Below are positions 61,754-64,000 of a stretch of 64,000 bases of DNA, in pieces (positions within the stretch are counted from its first letter, which is position 1; each line of letters starts with the position of its first letter). Position numbers and translations under genes: made by a program. This stretch comes from Acorus gramineus (Eukaryota > Streptophyta > Magnoliopsida > Acorales > Acoraceae), in NCBI GenBank assembly GCA_030737835.1, contig CM060847.1:11918704-11982703 (forward strand). Direction: 5' to 3'. Under the pieces are notes generated by a model. The model was given only the letters and a program-made list of their open reading frames with translations. It was not told the DNA's origin and ran no database searches.

Positions 61754-63535
61754 ATTAGAATTTGCTATGGATATATGTTGCGTTTCTATCCTATAATTAG
61801 AGTTATATTTGTATAAGAATCTCATGCCCCTCTTTTGGTAGATTAAGAGCTGTTACGATACTTTAAGGACCTGGACACCTGAGAAGTCACCAAGAGGTGA
61901 TCACTGGTGAGGGGGGGGGGGGGGGTCTGCCATGGAAATTAAGGGGCTGAATTTTCATATTGAATTATTAAATACTGATCACACTTGTTCTTCCTGGGAT
62001 TTAATATTCATCATAGGATTCTTTATGGTAATATTTGTGATTAAATAATATCTGTGATTGTTGGAACTGTTGAATGCTTTGTTGTATGTGGCTATGGATT
62101 GTTACAAGGTTGTCAAATCAATCTCATTTGCGATCTTGTCTACAGTGTAGAAATGGTCTTCTAAGTATATACTATGTAAGAGTGATATATATTGTATTGT
62201 ATTTGTATATATAATACTATTGTAGTGTATAAAAATTTTAAAAAAAAATCATTTTTTCAAAAAAAGACACTATTATATTTCTGTATATATTTGGTTTTTA
62301 CAACTATATATTTCATGAGTGAACGTATATTTTTTATAAAATAAAGAAAGTCGATGAAGGCTATGGACGAGATTGAGATTGCACACACAGCTGGACATAT
62401 ATAATTATTGTGAAATGTATCAACGCTATACATTTGATTAATAAACAAGTGACAACGTGCCAGGTCTTGATTATATAAACATAACATAATAATATAAATT
62501 GATTAATTAGAATATCTAAAACTATCTACTAGGACTGTCAGGTTGACACCCATTTCAATCAAATATACATATTTAATCCAAATTTATTTTGAAATGCTTT
62601 AAAACAACTATTTAATCAAACTAATTTTAAAGGATTAAAGATATACGAGTCTCTGTAAACATCCATAAATCCATATAAGTCTTTATAAACTGGGAGTCGG
62701 ACATACAAATCTTTGAAATTGCCATGGTTAGTCAATTTATCCCTGAATTAATTTTTTATTCAATTTAATGATATATTTTTATAATATTTTATCTATGTGA
62801 AATTAAACACCCATATAAATCACTAAAAAAATAGAAAAAAAAATATATAGATCATTTTAAATGATAATTTTGCACTTGATCAAACTCTTTTTCACTTTTT
62901 TTTTCTTTGCGGATTTTATCGTTATTGTTGTTTGGTACTCCATTATTATTCTATTTCAAACAATTATAATGGTGATGATGATTTTATTTATGTATTGTAT
63001 TTATCACAATATAAATATCACTTACATTTTTTATTTTTTATTTTGATGAGGTAATTACACAAGTTAAAAAAGCTCTTATTAATCATCATGTTTTACATTG
63101 TGGAGAGTATAATAGTTAAAATCACACTCATGATTAATTTTAATCACGATAGAATAACAATAATTTATAATAGAGATATATAGACATTTTCTGTGTTTCT
63201 GATGTCTCAAGTTTACAAAGACTTATGTTTAATGAGACTCAAATATCTTTAGCCCTATTTTAAAAGGAATCTAACAAATGGTAAGTTTTTGTTGAAAAAC
63301 TATTTTCAAAATCCACTTTTAATCAAATTATTTTTAAAAATTCATTTCCAAAACACAACTTAAAAAAATTGGGCAAACCCATCAAGCAGAAGAGCAAAGT
63401 TGTTCTCAACAACACTTTTTCCTTTTCTGAACAACAGAAAAAAATACAAAGTAGAATTACAAGAAAGAAAATAAGAAACCACAAAAAAAAAAAAAAAAAA
63501 AAATCAAATCACTACCAGACTTGAGTCCATCACCA
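61754..63535. other. AT-rich intergenic DNA
   Basis: 3' flank of the nucleotidyltransferase gene with a G run at about 61912-61925, then AT-rich DNA. No gene recognised. Confidence 0.5.
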
Positions 63536-63748
63536 TCAAGCGCCACAACCGGCACCGCATTCGGCGGCACATCCGGCGCCGTAACCGGCAGCGTCGGTGG
63601 CGGGGGATCGGTCTTTAGGGGCTCCGTCGGCGCAAGAGAAGACGGCGACGACGATGAAACAGAGTGCGACGAGCGCGACCCAAAATAGGGCCACCGGACC
63701 ACCACCAAAGATTCCATCTTCACCAACTTTCATGACTTCCCTAACCAT
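63536..63748 (-). CDS. Small single-pass membrane protein, Gly/Cys-rich tail
   Basis: Single frame of 70 residues, MVREVMKVGEDGIFGGGP at the start, one hydrophobic segment at about 18-39 (VALFWVALVALCFIVVAVFSC), then an Ala/Gly/Cys tail ending CGAGCGA. The start is preceded by a pyrimidine-run leader in sense (CT run on + reads as GA). Small plant proteins with one transmembrane segment, a CADG turn and a Cys/Gly tail exist as an uncharacterised group, and this looks like one. Codon region is GC-rich against AT-rich flanks. A frame shifted by one base (63726-63457) also spans the region but ends in poly-Phe encoded by a T run, so it is rejected. No function assigned. Confidence 0.5.
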   Translation of the reverse strand: MVREVMKVGEDGIFGGGPVALFWVALVALCFIVVAVFSCADGAPKDRSPATDAAGYGAGCAAECGAGCGA

Positions 63749-64000
63749 CTCCCTCTCTCTCTCTCTTTCTCTTTTTATTTTTTTTTTAAATTGTTTTTTA
63801 GGTGTTTATGTGCAATTGATGGGAGAGAAACAGTCCACAAAGGCCCTTCTTTTATAAGCAGTTTTCAACTTGATGAATATCTACTCGTTATGCCATTTTC
63901 TTTTTTGGTCCCTTTTTTCTTTTTTCTTTTTTTACGGCGCGTTTGGACGTAGGTTTGAAAAAAATAATAAGTCTGTATGCATTTATTTCCCTGACCCGTT

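Overview
The window is nuclear DNA of a flowering plant. Its genes are intron-rich, with GC-rich first exons, AT-rich introns and plant-only families (Aux/IAA, WEB/PMI2, an LRR-RLK of the ZAR1 group). AT-rich intergenic DNA between them is packed with short transposons. The species cannot be named from sequence alone. All exon models were built by hand by joining splice sites that keep frame and rebuild recognisable protein families; none has been checked against transcripts.

Layout. 1-5.4 kb: AT-rich intergenic DNA with a retroposon, a hairpin MITE and a foldback element. 5.56-8.72 kb (+): five-exon RING-H2 ubiquitin ligase of MBR type. 10.06-13.30 kb: solo-LTR-like block, degenerate DNA transposon with a nested MITE, and a deleted hAT element ending 34 bp before a start codon. 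13.33-14.43 kb (+): four-exon non-canonical Aux/IAA without a degron. 15.82-18.47 kb (-): two-exon LRR receptor-like kinase, convergent with the Aux/IAA. 18.5-26.8 kb: repeats, including a foldback with an internal minisatellite and a GC-rich palindromic element inside a TA microsatellite. 26.81-28.75 kb (-): WEB/PMI2-type coiled-coil protein. 30-38 kb: hAT transposase remnant, a small Cys-rich protein gene (32.0 kb, +), a broken LINE, a SINE and MITEs. 38.33-48.85 kb (+): twenty-exon LisH/coiled-coil/HEAT protein (RELCH/KIAA1468 type) with a probable AT-AC U12-type intron. 50.80-61.75 kb (+): eleven-exon fusion of a CinA C-terminal-like domain to an NMNAT-like nucleotidyltransferase; its introns hold an antisense RNase H ORF and a palindromic LTR. 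63.54-63.75 kb (-): possible small single-pass protein.

The genes do not form one pathway. Three of them (IAA32/34-like, ZAR1-like kinase, CinA/nucleotidyltransferase) correspond, by my recollection, to adjacent Arabidopsis genes At2g01200, At2g01210 and At2g01220. This suggests an ancient conserved gene block, here enlarged by transposons and other genes. I found no operons, CRISPR arrays, rRNA, or convincing functional tRNA genes. The most unusual items are the AT-AC intron, the inverted-LTR structure, two foldback elements that share a minisatellite core, and the hAT deletion derivative next to the Aux/IAA start.
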